From the NCBI GenBank assembly GCA_002427735.1, contig DIYP01000017.1, positions 310,001-374,000 on the forward strand: a DNA stretch of 64,000 nucleotides, written 5' to 3'. Under the pieces are notes generated by a model. The model saw only the letters and a list, made by a program, of their open reading frames with translations, was not told where the DNA came from and did not search any database. The position numbers and the translations under genes are program-made. The DNA comes from Flavobacteriales bacterium UBA6051 (GTDB lineage: Bacteria; Bacteroidota; Bacteroidia; Flavobacteriales_D; Crocinitomicaceae). Shown piece after piece: positions 1-8,920 of the stretch (its first letter is position 1; every line of letters starts with the position of its first letter).

Positions 1-300
1 ACAATAGATGTATACAATCGACAAGGTCCGGTAATTAATTTGAATGAACTGGAGTGGATCGATGGTAAAATCTATGCAAATGTGTGGACTACAAATGCGG
101 TAATAGTCATTGACCCGAATACCGGAAAAGTTTTGCAGGAAATAGATGCTACCAGTGTTGTTATGGAAGGACGCGGTAATGGAGAAGTATTAAATGGAAT
201 TGCTAAAGACCCAACTAATGGAAAAATTTACATGACAGGAAAGTACTGGTCGAAATTGTTGGAAGTAGAATTCATACCAACAGAAAGTCTGGATAGTTAA
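1..300 (+). CDS. Glutaminyl-peptide cyclotransferase, C-terminal part (5' end outside window)
   Basis: The reading frame is open from base 1 (frame 1) to the TAA at 298-300, so only about the last 99 codons are present. The translation carries the NELEW...ANVW and VLNGIA...YMTGKYW segments that I associate with bacterial/plant-type glutamine cyclotransferases, a beta-propeller family of roughly 260 residues that converts N-terminal glutamine to pyroglutamate, usually in the periplasm. The signal peptide would lie upstream of the window. It ends flush against the stop of the convergent ftsE gene with no spacer. The family call is good; the in vivo substrate is unknown. Confidence 0.8.
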   Translation, partial: TIDVYNRQGPVINLNELEWIDGKIYANVWTTNAVIVIDPNTGKVLQEIDATSVVMEGRGNGEVLNGIAKDPTNGKIYMTGKYWSKLLEVEFIPTESLDS

Positions 301-1014
301 TTATTCAGCAGAGAAAGGCGTGAAAGGATCGAACTGATTCATTGTGTTTAACTCGCGAACAGAGCCATTTTCCACTTTCAATATACGCCCTGGATATTTT
401 TCAACCATTGACATATCATGTGTTGCCATTAGGATCGCTGCTTTTTCTTCGCGCGCAATAGCCACAAGTAGACGCATGATTTCTTCTGATGTTTCAGGGT
501 CAAGATTTCCCGTTGGCTCATCCGCAAGAATTAATTTAGGCCGATTAAGAAGTGCTCGTGCAATGGATACGCGTTGCTGCTCTCCACCCGAAAGTGCGAA
601 GGGCATCGCATTTATTTTTTGTTCAATTCCCACCAACTGCAAAACTTCTTTTGCTCGCTGTTCCATTAGCTTTTTATCTTTCCAACCTGATGCACCCATG
701 ACGAAAAGAAGGTTTTTAAGAACAGAACGGTCGGTTAACAGCTGAAAATCTTGGAAAACAATTCCGATGTTTCTACGAAGGTTGGGAATATCTTTTCGAC
801 GCAATGTATTAAGGTCAAACTCGGCAACATTTCCAGTTCCGGCCGAGAGTTTTAGTTCACCGTAAAGGGTTTTCAGTAAACTACTTTTTCCGCTCCCCGT
901 TTTTCCAATCAAGTAAACGAACTCATCAGAAGCAATATCAATATTGACATCTTTCAGTACGACAACACTGTTCTGACGGATTTCTCCAGATTTAATCTCG
1001 ATGACCTTGCTCAC
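301..1014 (-). CDS. ftsE: FtsE-like cell-division ABC transporter ATPase
   Basis: A 237-residue ABC ATPase with Walker A GKTGSGKS (37-44), Q-loop (FQDFQLL, near 87-93), signature LSGGEQQ (141-147), Walker B LILADE (161-166) followed by PTGNLDP, and switch His199 in ATHD. The size and the single-domain LolD/FtsE pattern fit FtsE, which with FtsX couples ATP hydrolysis to septal peptidoglycan hydrolysis. FtsX is not in the window, so a LolD-type exporter ATPase is the alternative. The gene stands alone, convergent with the upstream cyclotransferase and divergent from the TPR gene. Confidence 0.85.
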   Translation of the reverse strand: MSKVIEIKSGEIRQNSVVVLKDVNIDIASDEFVYLIGKTGSGKSSLLKTLYGELKLSAGTGNVAEFDLNTLRRKDIPNLRRNIGIVFQDFQLLTDRSVLKNLLFVMGASGWKDKKLMEQRAKEVLQLVGIEQKINAMPFALSGGEQQRVSIARALLNRPKLILADEPTGNLDPETSEEIMRLLVAIAREEKAAILMATHDMSMVEKYPGRILKVENGSVRELNTMNQFDPFTPFSAE

Positions 1015-1132
1015 AGGGATTGTTTTTTGGTAAAGTTGGTAATAAGGTGCAGAAGATTTAGGCGTGCAGAGGAAATAATCTTAACAGAAATGCGTTTAAA
1101 ACTTTTGAAACCCCTCTCCAAATCCCATATCA

Positions 1133-1153
1133 GGTAAAGTACTTTTACCTTGG
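1133..1153 (+). promoter_or_regulatory. Inverted repeat and -7-like element upstream of the TPR gene
   Basis: GGTAAA (1133-1138) and TTTACC (1144-1149) form a short inverted repeat. It overlaps TACCTTGG (1146-1153), a near match to the Bacteroidota -7 consensus TAnnTTTG, 15 nt before the ATG at 1169. The position suits a promoter; an operator role is inference. Confidence 0.35.
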
Positions 1154-1168
1154 CTAAAAGCAGTGTAA

Positions 1169-4100
1169 ATGAACAGAATTCTTGTTATTCTATTGGTTAT
1201 TTGCAATTCTGTTGTCTACGCGCAGACTTCGGAAAAGTACAATAGCGAATACGCGAACTTCTACCGGGCCGAAGAACTGTTTGCGAAAGAGCAGTACAGC
1301 GCGGCACGCAAAGAATTTAGAACCTTTATTGACGGTTTTGATGGTTCGAATGATCCGTTTTATGTCAAAGCGAATTACTATGAGGCAATCGCTGCACTCG
1401 AGTTGTATAATAACGATGCCATTCCCTTACTCAAAGCATTCAACAGAAACTATCCGGAGAGTATTTACAAAAAAGACATTTATTTCCGTCTGGGGAAGTT
1501 TTATTACCAGAAAAAGAAACATAAAGATGCCTTGGTTTGGTTCAATAAACTAAGTGAGCAGGACATTGAAGAAGAAGATAGAGATGAATTCTATTTTAAG
1601 ATGGGGTACTCCAACTTCAAACAGAAGAATTTTGATGCTGCCAGAAGTGCTTTTTATGAGGTAAAGGACGGCGAGTCTCAATATGCGAATCCAGCGACGT
1701 ACTATTATGCGCACATTGCCTATCAGAATAAGAAGTATCAAACGGCCCTGGAAGGCTTTCTAAAGCTGGAAGAAGATGAAAAGTTTGGAAAGGTAGTTCC
1801 GTACTACATTGCGCAGATTTATTATTTGCAAGGGAAATACGAAGAGGTAACGGAATACGCTTCAAAATTAGAGACGAAAGGAAGCATCGTTAATGAAAAA
1901 GACATGAGCCATTTGGTTGGAGATGCTTTTTACAGAACAGGAAAATACAAAGAAGCAGTTCCTTACCTAGAGAAGTATAATAAAATGACTCAAACAAGTC
2001 GAGATGAAGATTACAGACTCGGTTATGCTTATTACAAGAGTGGTGCCTGCAACAAAGCGATCCAGCTTTTTGACCGCGTAAAGAAAGTAGAAGATAGTTT
2101 GGGGCAAGTGGCGTACTATCATCTGGCAGAATGCTTGTTAAAACTGGACAATAAAGTGTCTGCGCGTTCAGCATTTGAATCTGCAGCTTTTATTGACAAG
2201 GACCCAGTAGTGCAGGAAGATGCACTTTTCAATTATGCAATCGTTTCTTACCAGCTTGATATTAATCCATATGATGAGGCGGTAGAGGCATTCGAAATGT
2301 ATCTTCGAAAGTATCCCAACTCAGAGCGTAGAGATGATGTGTACCAGTACTTGGTTAATGTCTACATGAGCACGAACAATTACAAGAAAGCACTTGCCTC
2401 ATTGGATAAATTGGAAAACAAAGATGTTCGTTTGAAAACGGCGTATCAGTTGATTGCGTTCAATCAGGGAGTAGAGCGATTTCAAAAAGCAGACTTTCCA
2501 GGGGCCATTCAATCGTTCAAATTGGTAGATAAGTACCCGGTGGATGCATCCATATCAGGGAAAGCTGTTTTCTGGGCGGCAGATGCGAACTATCGTTTAC
2601 ACAAGTATGATAAAGCGATCAATGGCTATAAAGAATTCATTGTGCTTCCTTCGACGCTTGCTCCGGACCTAAAGGCAGAAGCGCAGTACAACATAGGTTA
2701 CGCCTATCTCAAAAAAGAGGAATTAAACCTCGCTATTCAGTCATTCAGAAGTTACGTTCAGTCGAATCCGTCAAATAAGCAGAAGAAGGCAGATGCTTAT
2801 ATGCGTATTGCAGACAGCTACTATGTTCAAAAGGAAAATGATTTAGCAATTAAATTCTATAAAGAAGCACTAGCCCTTAAGTCTGGATACGAAGACCAAG
2901 CGTTGTTTTACATGGCAAAAACGTACGGGTACAATGGTGAGGCACAGGAAAAAATAACTCGATTGCTAGATATTATCAATAACTACAAGCAATCAAAGTT
3001 CTTGCAAACGTCAATTTATGAGGTAGCCAAAACGTACAATGCGAAAGGAGAACTAGATCGAGCACTTCAATATTTCAAGAAAATAGTATTTGACTATCCA
3101 TCTTCGGTGCTGGTGGTAGACTCCAAAATATACATGGCGGATATCTACTTCAAGCAAGGAAACAACATCAAGGCAGAGGATGAATACAAAAAAATCCTGG
3201 AGAAGTATGGTTCTGATATTACCATTTGTGAGCGTGCAAGCCGAGGGTTGATTGAAATTTATATTTCGATGAGCAAACCCGAAAAGGCGGAACAGCTAGC
3301 ATCTCAATATGAGTGCGCGAACTTCTCAGCTCACGAACAGGAAGATTTGTATTATCTGCCAGCGATGAAAGAGTATCAAGATAGCGCTTATCAACGTGCG
3401 ATACCTTTGTTTGTGAAGTACCTCGAGAAATTCCCGGAAGACGGAAGATATACAAATGAGGTGAAGAGTTACCTTGCGAATTCCTATTATACGACGGGAG
3501 ATGTAGAAAATGCAGTTATTATCTACAAAGACATTTTAAAGGGTCAGAACAATGCATACACGGAGACAGCTGCTTCTCGTGTGGCGCACTATCTATACAA
3601 CGCTGGAATGTACTCGGAGGTAATAGAGTATTACAGCCGAATGGAGAACGTTGGTTCTTCTCCGGAAGTCATTTTCAATGCTCAACTTGGTTTAATGCGT
3701 AGCCATTATCTAACAGAGAGCTGGTCAAAAGCCGTAGAGTATGCTGAGAAAGTCTTGAATAGTTCACAAATCAACAACGAACTCAAGTTAGAGGGACATT
3801 ACGCGAAAGGAATGTCAAACTTCCAATTGACAAATTACGACAAAGCCAAATCCTCACTAGTTTGGATCATTAAAAATACCACAACCGTCAAAGCGGCTGA
3901 AGGAAGATATACACTGGCAGAAATTTTCTTCCGACAAGGTTTCCTTGAAGATGCTGACGAGGAAATCTCAGCTCTTTTAAAACAAAAGCCAGCGTATAAC
4001 TTCTGGATAGCAAAAGGATTGATTTTGAGAACACGTATTCAGATGCAACAGGAAGACCTGGTTTCAGCTGAGCAAACGATTAAATCGGTGATTGATCATT

Positions 4101-4240
4101 ATCCGATTGCCGATGATGGCATTCTGGATGAAGCCAATGCGCTGCACAGTGAGTTGATGCAATTAAAAGATACGCCGAAATCGATAGAAGAAGAGGTTGA
4201 TCCGATTATAGAAATTAATAACGGAGAGGAGGGACAGTAA
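1169..4240 (+). CDS. Secreted tetratricopeptide-repeat protein
   Basis: A 1023-residue protein starting with a signal peptide (hydrophobic to about residue 18, then YAQ). The rest is helical TPR repeats, recognisable by recurring units such as ALVWFNKL, YKEAVPYLEKY, LAIQSFRSYVQ and RALQYFKKIV, ending in an acidic tail. It resembles large YbgF/BamD-like periplasmic TPR scaffolds of Bacteroidota. The stop (4238-4240) is one base from the ATG of the next gene, an outer-membrane barrel, so the pair is probably co-transcribed and may act together at the envelope. The exact role is unknown. Tyrosine and lysine richness is typical of such repeats. Confidence 0.8.
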   Translation: MNRILVILLVICNSVVYAQTSEKYNSEYANFYRAEELFAKEQYSAARKEFRTFIDGFDGSNDPFYVKANYYEAIAALELYNNDAIPLLKAFNRNYPESIYKKDIYFRLGKFYYQKKKHKDALVWFNKLSEQDIEEEDRDEFYFKMGYSNFKQKNFDAARSAFYEVKDGESQYANPATYYYAHIAYQNKKYQTALEGFLKLEEDEKFGKVVPYYIAQIYYLQGKYEEVTEYASKLETKGSIVNEKDMSHLVGDAFYRTGKYKEAVPYLEKYNKMTQTSRDEDYRLGYAYYKSGACNKAIQLFDRVKKVEDSLGQVAYYHLAECLLKLDNKVSARSAFESAAFIDKDPVVQEDALFNYAIVSYQLDINPYDEAVEAFEMYLRKYPNSERRDDVYQYLVNVYMSTNNYKKALASLDKLENKDVRLKTAYQLIAFNQGVERFQKADFPGAIQSFKLVDKYPVDASISGKAVFWAADANYRLHKYDKAINGYKEFIVLPSTLAPDLKAEAQYNIGYAYLKKEELNLAIQSFRSYVQSNPSNKQKKADAYMRIADSYYVQKENDLAIKFYKEALALKSGYEDQALFYMAKTYGYNGEAQEKITRLLDIINNYKQSKFLQTSIYEVAKTYNAKGELDRALQYFKKIVFDYPSSVLVVDSKIYMADIYFKQGNNIKAEDEYKKILEKYGSDITICERASRGLIEIYISMSKPEKAEQLASQYECANFSAHEQEDLYYLPAMKEYQDSAYQRAIPLFVKYLEKFPEDGRYTNEVKSYLANSYYTTGDVENAVIIYKDILKGQNNAYTETAASRVAHYLYNAGMYSEVIEYYSRMENVGSSPEVIFNAQLGLMRSHYLTESWSKAVEYAEKVLNSSQINNELKLEGHYAKGMSNFQLTNYDKAKSSLVWIIKNTTTVKAAEGRYTLAEIFFRQGFLEDADEEISALLKQKPAYNFWIAKGLILRTRIQMQQEDLVSAEQTIKSVIDHYPIADDGILDEANALHSELMQLKDTPKSIEEEVDPIIEINNGEEGQ

Positions 4241-4241
4241 T

Positions 4242-5954
4242 ATGAAAAAGAGATTATTTATAGCGTTTTTTCTTCTGACTTCTTTAGTCAACGCGCAATC
4301 GGGAGATGACAATGTTATTGTTGAATCACAGGGAGATAGAACTATTGAGCCTGCCTACCGCATAGGAATTACACCGAGAATACTGGATACCATTATCCCT
4401 ACGGCGATTGTGAATTATCCACTTCTCTCGTTGAAATATGAAACTTCAACAGAGGTTGATCAAATTAACCCGGCATCGATTAAAACGGTAGACAAGCTTC
4501 CAAAACTCTACAGTTCTTATGTTAAATTGGGCGTGGGTACTGAGTTGATGCCTTTAGGCGAGGTATACTGGAATTCTAAACGATCCAGAAAGTATGTCTA
4601 CGGTGCGCACTTGAAGCACCTTAGTTCTTTCGGAAACATTTCTGGTTATGCCCCTGCACAATTCGATAGAACAAAGTTCAACGTATTTGGAGGGATTAAT
4701 GAACGTCGTTACACGCTTCGAGGGGATGTACATTATAACAACCAAGGACTCCACTATTATGGTGCGTCGGATACACTTGATTTGTTAAAGGATAGTATTG
4801 CCCAGCGCTACAGTGACTTTGGGATCGCGGCAAGGTATGCTTCTCATATCAAGGACAGCGCAAAAGTGAATTACAATGTAGGCCTAGCCTATAACAATTA
4901 CCTTTCTAAAAAGCCAGAGCGAGATGAAGACCGAGACTGGAGAGCACGTGAAAACTATTTTGGTATTACGTCAGGTGCATGGTATAAATATGGAAAGGAA
5001 ACATATGCTGCGGACTTCAATATTCGGTACAATGGCTATAAATATGGAATAGCAGACTCCAGCTTTACCGGGCTGGATTCAGGCCTTGTATTGAACAATA
5101 CAATTATTAACCTTAAGCCATCCATAACGACTTATTTGCAGGACAATCGCTTCAAAGCAAAAATAGGAATGGACCTTGTTTTAGATGCACATACACAGAC
5201 AAAAGTATACGTGTATCCAATGGCAGAAGTGAAGTATAGTATGTTCAATGACATTTTTATTCCTTACGTTGGTGTTAGAGGGGGGATTGAACAAACAACC
5301 TTTAGATCGTTAACGAATGAAAACGAATTTTTGCTTCCGAACATAGAGTTGCGTAACGAAAAAACGCCCATTGATTTTTACGGTGGAATCAAAGGTACGT
5401 TGAGTAAGCGAATTAGCTTTAATGCAGGAATTAGCTTTGCAAATATTCGGGATAAGGCGCTCTTTGTTACTGATACTCTGCACTCTGTTGGAAACAAGTT
5501 CGATGTTATTTATGATACGATGAATGTTACGACCGTAGAAGCCTCTATAGCGTATCAGCTCCAAGAAAAGATAAAAATTGAAGGAATCGGAAGATACTTT
5601 TCATATTCAGCATTGAACAATAGTTATGCCTGGAATTTACCACGGATGCAATTTATAGTTCGCGGCTCCTACAGTTTATTCGACAAGGTATTGTTCAACT
5701 TGGATGTCAACCTCGAAGAAGGTAGAAAAGCGTTGGTATACGCACCGGGTGATGACATAACACAGGAAAACGGCGAGTACATCTTGAACCTAGGGTTTAT
5801 TGCAGATGCTAACCTTGGAGTAGAATACCGTTATAATAAGCGCATTTCAGCATTCGTTCAGATGAACAACATAGCATCGCAGGGATATATGCGTTGGTAT
5901 AATGCTCCAGTTCAGCGTTTTCAGTTCTTAGGAGGCGTTACGTTTAGGTTCTAA
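4242..5954 (+). CDS. Outer-membrane beta-barrel protein (TPR partner)
   Basis: A 570-residue protein with a signal peptide (about residues 1-18, ending VNAQ), a short periplasmic stretch, and then alternating amphipathic strands rich in Tyr, Asn and Gly to a terminal phenylalanine (GGVTFRF), the usual outer-membrane barrel ending. No plug domain or CarboxypepD-regulatory domain is seen, so it is not a classical TonB receptor. It starts one base after the TPR gene, implying co-transcription and perhaps a complex. I do not recognise a specific substrate. Confidence 0.75.
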   Translation: MKKRLFIAFFLLTSLVNAQSGDDNVIVESQGDRTIEPAYRIGITPRILDTIIPTAIVNYPLLSLKYETSTEVDQINPASIKTVDKLPKLYSSYVKLGVGTELMPLGEVYWNSKRSRKYVYGAHLKHLSSFGNISGYAPAQFDRTKFNVFGGINERRYTLRGDVHYNNQGLHYYGASDTLDLLKDSIAQRYSDFGIAARYASHIKDSAKVNYNVGLAYNNYLSKKPERDEDRDWRARENYFGITSGAWYKYGKETYAADFNIRYNGYKYGIADSSFTGLDSGLVLNNTIINLKPSITTYLQDNRFKAKIGMDLVLDAHTQTKVYVYPMAEVKYSMFNDIFIPYVGVRGGIEQTTFRSLTNENEFLLPNIELRNEKTPIDFYGGIKGTLSKRISFNAGISFANIRDKALFVTDTLHSVGNKFDVIYDTMNVTTVEASIAYQLQEKIKIEGIGRYFSYSALNNSYAWNLPRMQFIVRGSYSLFDKVLFNLDVNLEEGRKALVYAPGDDITQENGEYILNLGFIADANLGVEYRYNKRISAFVQMNNIASQGYMRWYNAPVQRFQFLGGVTFRF

Positions 5955-5990
5955 CAGAAATAGTAGGAACGGAAACATAACGTAGTGAAA

Positions 5991-6695
5991 TTAATCTTCG
6001 TTTTCGACCTTCCCTTCCTCTTCAATGATTTCTTCCGAAGAACCTTCCTCAGTAACAACTGCCGCTTTTGGCTTCTTCGGGAAATACTTGCGTTGTCGAA
6101 TAAAAATGGTAACTACGCCGATGGATATGGAAGCGTCAGCAAGGTTCCAGATAGCAGGGAAAACCTCTCCTCCACCAAGCCATTCGGGCCAGTTGGCTTG
6201 AAACTTAAACATGTCTACAACATTTCCAAAGAGAAATCCTGTATGGCGAGTTTCAATTTGCCCAAAGATTCCACAGTCGCTGTAAATGCCTGACCCCTCA
6301 AGATGGTTGAAGCCCATACAAGGGTCGTATGGAAAAATGAAATCGTAAAACATCGAGTCGATTAAATTACCTGTAGCTCCCGCAAATACAAGTCCTATGG
6401 CAATCAAAAATTCCAACCTTGCACCTTTCTTGGCTTGTTTGATCCAGTAATAAATGAGTGCACTAATGGCAACAATTCGAAAAATACTCAAGGAAAGTTT
6501 AGCCCACATAGCTGAGCCAAAGGTTGTACCAAAAGCCATTCCTTGATTCTCAATGAATTCTAGTACGAACCAATCTCCAAGAAGTGGGTGCGACTCACCA
6601 GGTAGGAATGTAGTCTTGATGTAAACCTTAATGATTTGATCAAGCGCAAGAATAAGCGTCACAACCAGTGCGACGATGAGTACTTTTCTTTTCAC
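5991..6695 (-). CDS. lspA: Lipoprotein signal peptidase (signal peptidase II)
   Basis: A 234-residue inner-membrane aspartyl protease that cleaves prolipoprotein signal peptides. Family motifs are in order: ENQGMAFG (49-56), GNLID with catalytic Asp113 (109-113), GNVVDMF (157-163) and WNLADAS with catalytic Asp187. It is longer than the roughly 160-residue enterobacterial enzyme because of a loop between about 118 and 156 and an acidic C-terminal tail (from about 217), both of which I recall from Bacteroidota homologues. The gene lies 6 nt downstream of the dksA-like gene on the same strand, so the two are likely one transcript. Confidence 0.92.
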   Translation of the reverse strand: MKRKVLIVALVVTLILALDQIIKVYIKTTFLPGESHPLLGDWFVLEFIENQGMAFGTTFGSAMWAKLSLSIFRIVAISALIYYWIKQAKKGARLEFLIAIGLVFAGATGNLIDSMFYDFIFPYDPCMGFNHLEGSGIYSDCGIFGQIETRHTGFLFGNVVDMFKFQANWPEWLGGGEVFPAIWNLADASISIGVVTIFIRQRKYFPKKPKAAVVTEEGSSEEIIEEEGKVENED

Positions 6696-6701
6696 GAAGA
6701 A

Positions 6702-7076
6702 TTAGCTTTGTGCGTTCTTTGCTTCGATGCTAAGCGTTGCGTGCGGAACAAGTCTTAAACGTTCCTTTTGAATCAACTTACCTGTCACGCGACAAATACC
6801 GTACGTTTTATTCTCAATGCGAATAAGCGCATTCTGTAAGTTCGAAATGAACTTCTCTTGACGTGATGCAAGTTGAGCGATCTCTTCTCTAGAAAGAGTG
6901 TCGGAACCATCTTCCATCATATTAAAAGTTCTACCTGTATCATTCGTTCCGTGATCATCGTTGTGTGAAAGTGAACCTTTAAGCAGGTCAAGGTCTTCTT
7001 GTGCTTCGGAGAGCTTCTTAAGAATCAAGTCTTTGAATTCTTGAAGCTCACTATCTGAATATCTTGTTTTCGCCAT
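6702..7076 (-). CDS. TraR/DksA-family transcriptional regulator
   Basis: A 124-residue protein: a helical coiled-coil first half, an acidic segment (LSHNDDHGTND), and a C-terminal YGICRVTGKLI...RLRLVPHAT block matching the DksA zinc-finger region. Only one cysteine (in GICRV) of the usual four is present, so zinc binding is doubtful; my recollection is that this reduced form is common in Bacteroidota. DksA proteins act in the RNA polymerase secondary channel with ppGpp. It is first of an apparent dksA-lspA transcript. Confidence 0.85.
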   Translation of the reverse strand: MAKTRYSDSELQEFKDLILKKLSEAQEDLDLLKGSLSHNDDHGTNDTGRTFNMMEDGSDTLSREEIAQLASRQEKFISNLQNALIRIENKTYGICRVTGKLIQKERLRLVPHATLSIEAKNAQS

Positions 7077-7197
7077 TTTATTATTGCTTGTGACTCGCAG
7101 TAAGTCATGTTATTATCTTAAATCTGGCCCCGGTTATTTCGGGAAGGCTTAAATATAGAATTCTACCTTAGATTACGCAATAGGCAGCTAATAAAAA

Positions 7198-8184
7198 ATG
7201 TATCTTCGCCTTGTGATCAGATTATTTTTCGGCAATCGTTCTTACGCACTCCTTTTTTTACCGATCATAATCGGAGGTTTCTACATCTGCAATTATCTAA
7301 CTGGCTACCATGTAGCGAGGGAAGAGTTTAGCTTAGGCTTTTGGGGATCAATTGTTCACGCTGATGTTTGGTTCCTTGACTTTCTGGCACCAGCGCTTGT
7401 TTTCGTTAATGCCATTTTGATTAATACCCTCTTCAACCGTAATGAATTCATGGAGCGCAATAACTACTTGTCATCCATGGTCTATGTGTGTTGTATGAGT
7501 TTTTTTTCAACATTCTATTTTTTTGATGGACTTGCGCTAACACAAACGTTACTTATTCTGGTGTTGCAACAATTGTTTAAGCTGAGACAAAACCAAGATG
7601 GTAGACGCCATGTATTCAATGCTGCATTAATGTTCGGAGTTGCCTGTACGCTCTTTCCCGTTTTGCTTATTTCTATTCCATTTTTGTTTTGGATGGTATG
7701 GGTAATTCGCCCTTTTGTTTTACGTGAATCAGTACTTGCGATTACAGGGTTTGTTGTTCCCATGGTGTATGCAGGCGTTTACAGTTATATTTTTGAAATT
7801 CGACTGGAACGTGAGCAGTTCAGCAGTTCAACAGATGAGTTTCTTTTGTTGGACATAATCGTACTGGTGGCGGGTCTTGGGCTGTTAATGCTTTTGTGCG
7901 CAAAGAGTATCGTCAACAAACTGCGTGGAAGTTCGATTCGATTGAAGAAGCTTTTTCGGATGATTGCTTTATTGATAGGTCTCTCAGGAGGACTTATAAT
8001 TCTCGAATTTTTGGTCTTTCATAAACTCGTCTCCATTGGGCTCATTCTTTTTCCATTAAGTTTCTTTCTTCCATATGCGTTTGGAGAGAAAGAGCTGCGC
8101 GGTTTTCCTTCGTTTATTTTCTATCTGCTGCTTTTATTTTCTGTTGGTAAGTTTTTCATTCCCTTTGACCAATTGACGTTCTAA
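7198..8184 (+). CDS. Polytopic membrane protein (DUF6427-like)
   Basis: About 328 residues with roughly eight to ten hydrophobic segments spread along the whole length and few charged residues, so an inner-membrane protein. The overall look, beginning with a short basic N-terminus then LFFGNRSYALLFLPII, resembles the flavobacterial DUF6427 family; function unknown. The start is uncertain: ATG 7198 is immediately followed by TATCTTCG (7201-7208), which resembles a -7 promoter element, and a GTG at 7213 would give an N-terminus MIRLFFGN closer to what I recall for the family. It lies upstream of purQ with its own promoter between. Confidence 0.6.
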   Translation: MYLRLVIRLFFGNRSYALLFLPIIIGGFYICNYLTGYHVAREEFSLGFWGSIVHADVWFLDFLAPALVFVNAILINTLFNRNEFMERNNYLSSMVYVCCMSFFSTFYFFDGLALTQTLLILVLQQLFKLRQNQDGRRHVFNAALMFGVACTLFPVLLISIPFLFWMVWVIRPFVLRESVLAITGFVVPMVYAGVYSYIFEIRLEREQFSSSTDEFLLLDIIVLVAGLGLLMLLCAKSIVNKLRGSSIRLKKLFRMIALLIGLSGGLIILEFLVFHKLVSIGLILFPLSFFLPYAFGEKELRGFPSFIFYLLLLFSVGKFFIPFDQLTF

Positions 8185-8190
8185 TTATCC

Positions 8191-8198
8191 TAATTTTG
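8191..8198 (+). promoter_or_regulatory. Bacteroidota -7 promoter element for purQ
   Basis: TAATTTTG matches TAnnTTTG exactly, 24 nt before the purQ ATG. A TTG at 8173-8175 could serve as the -33 element, although the spacing (15 nt) is short. Confidence 0.5.
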
Positions 8199-8222
8199 TA
8201 GCAACTTTTTTAAAGCGCTAAA

Positions 8223-8912
8223 ATGAAATTTGGAGTTGTAACATTTCCCGGATCAAATTGTGATCAGGACATGATTTATGTATTGAAGGACCTACTCGGT
8301 AAAGAGGTCGTAAATCTTTGGCACAAGGATACGGATTTGCAAGGAGTTGACTTTGTAGTACTACCAGGCGGATTCTCGTACGGAGATTACCTTCGATCTG
8401 GTGCAATTGCCAAGCTCTCTCCAATCATGGGAGAAGTAATAAAGCACGCAAATGCAGGTGGATATGTTATGGGAATTTGCAATGGTTTCCAGATTTTGAC
8501 AGAATCAGGCCTACTGGAAGGTGCTCTGTTACACAACAACAATCAAAAGTTCATTTGTAAAAATGTATACTTAAAACCTGTATCGGAAAGCGCGGCGATC
8601 ACAAAGGGGTTGACAGATAAAGCATACAAGATTCCGATCGCTCATGGCGAGGGGCGTTACTATGCTTCGGACGAAACCATTCAAAAGCTGACAGCAAATG
8701 ACCAAATTCTGTTCAGATACTGTGATAAGGATGGGGAAGTGAATAAAGAGGACAACCCAAATGGTTCGCTGGAAAACATTGCCGGTATTTGTAATGAAGG
8801 GAAAAACGTCTTCGGAATGATGCCACACCCAGAAAGGGCTGCAGATGCGGAATTGGCAAATACAGACGGAAGAGAAATGTTTCTTTCGATATTAGAATAC
8901 TGTCAATCATAA
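8223..8912 (+). CDS. purQ: Phosphoribosylformylglycinamidine synthase subunit I (glutaminase)
   Basis: A 229-residue class I glutamine amidotransferase supplying ammonia for FGAM formation in purine synthesis. It starts with FPGSNCDQD, has LPGGFSYGDYLR (47-58), the nucleophile Cys86 in GICNGFQ, and the His/Glu pair in MPHPERA near the C-terminus. It is a stand-alone subunit, implying a separate purL (and purS) elsewhere. purD follows after an 8-nt gap, so the two likely form one purine operon. Confidence 0.96.
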   Translation: MKFGVVTFPGSNCDQDMIYVLKDLLGKEVVNLWHKDTDLQGVDFVVLPGGFSYGDYLRSGAIAKLSPIMGEVIKHANAGGYVMGICNGFQILTESGLLEGALLHNNNQKFICKNVYLKPVSESAAITKGLTDKAYKIPIAHGEGRYYASDETIQKLTANDQILFRYCDKDGEVNKEDNPNGSLENIAGICNEGKNVFGMMPHPERAADAELANTDGREMFLSILEYCQS

Positions 8913-8920
8913 GCCTTGCC

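Noticed and set aside
344..745. Plus-strand open frame opposite ftsE
   Set aside because: It lies fully inside a convincing minus-strand ABC ATPase with all motifs, and its own translation has no domain.
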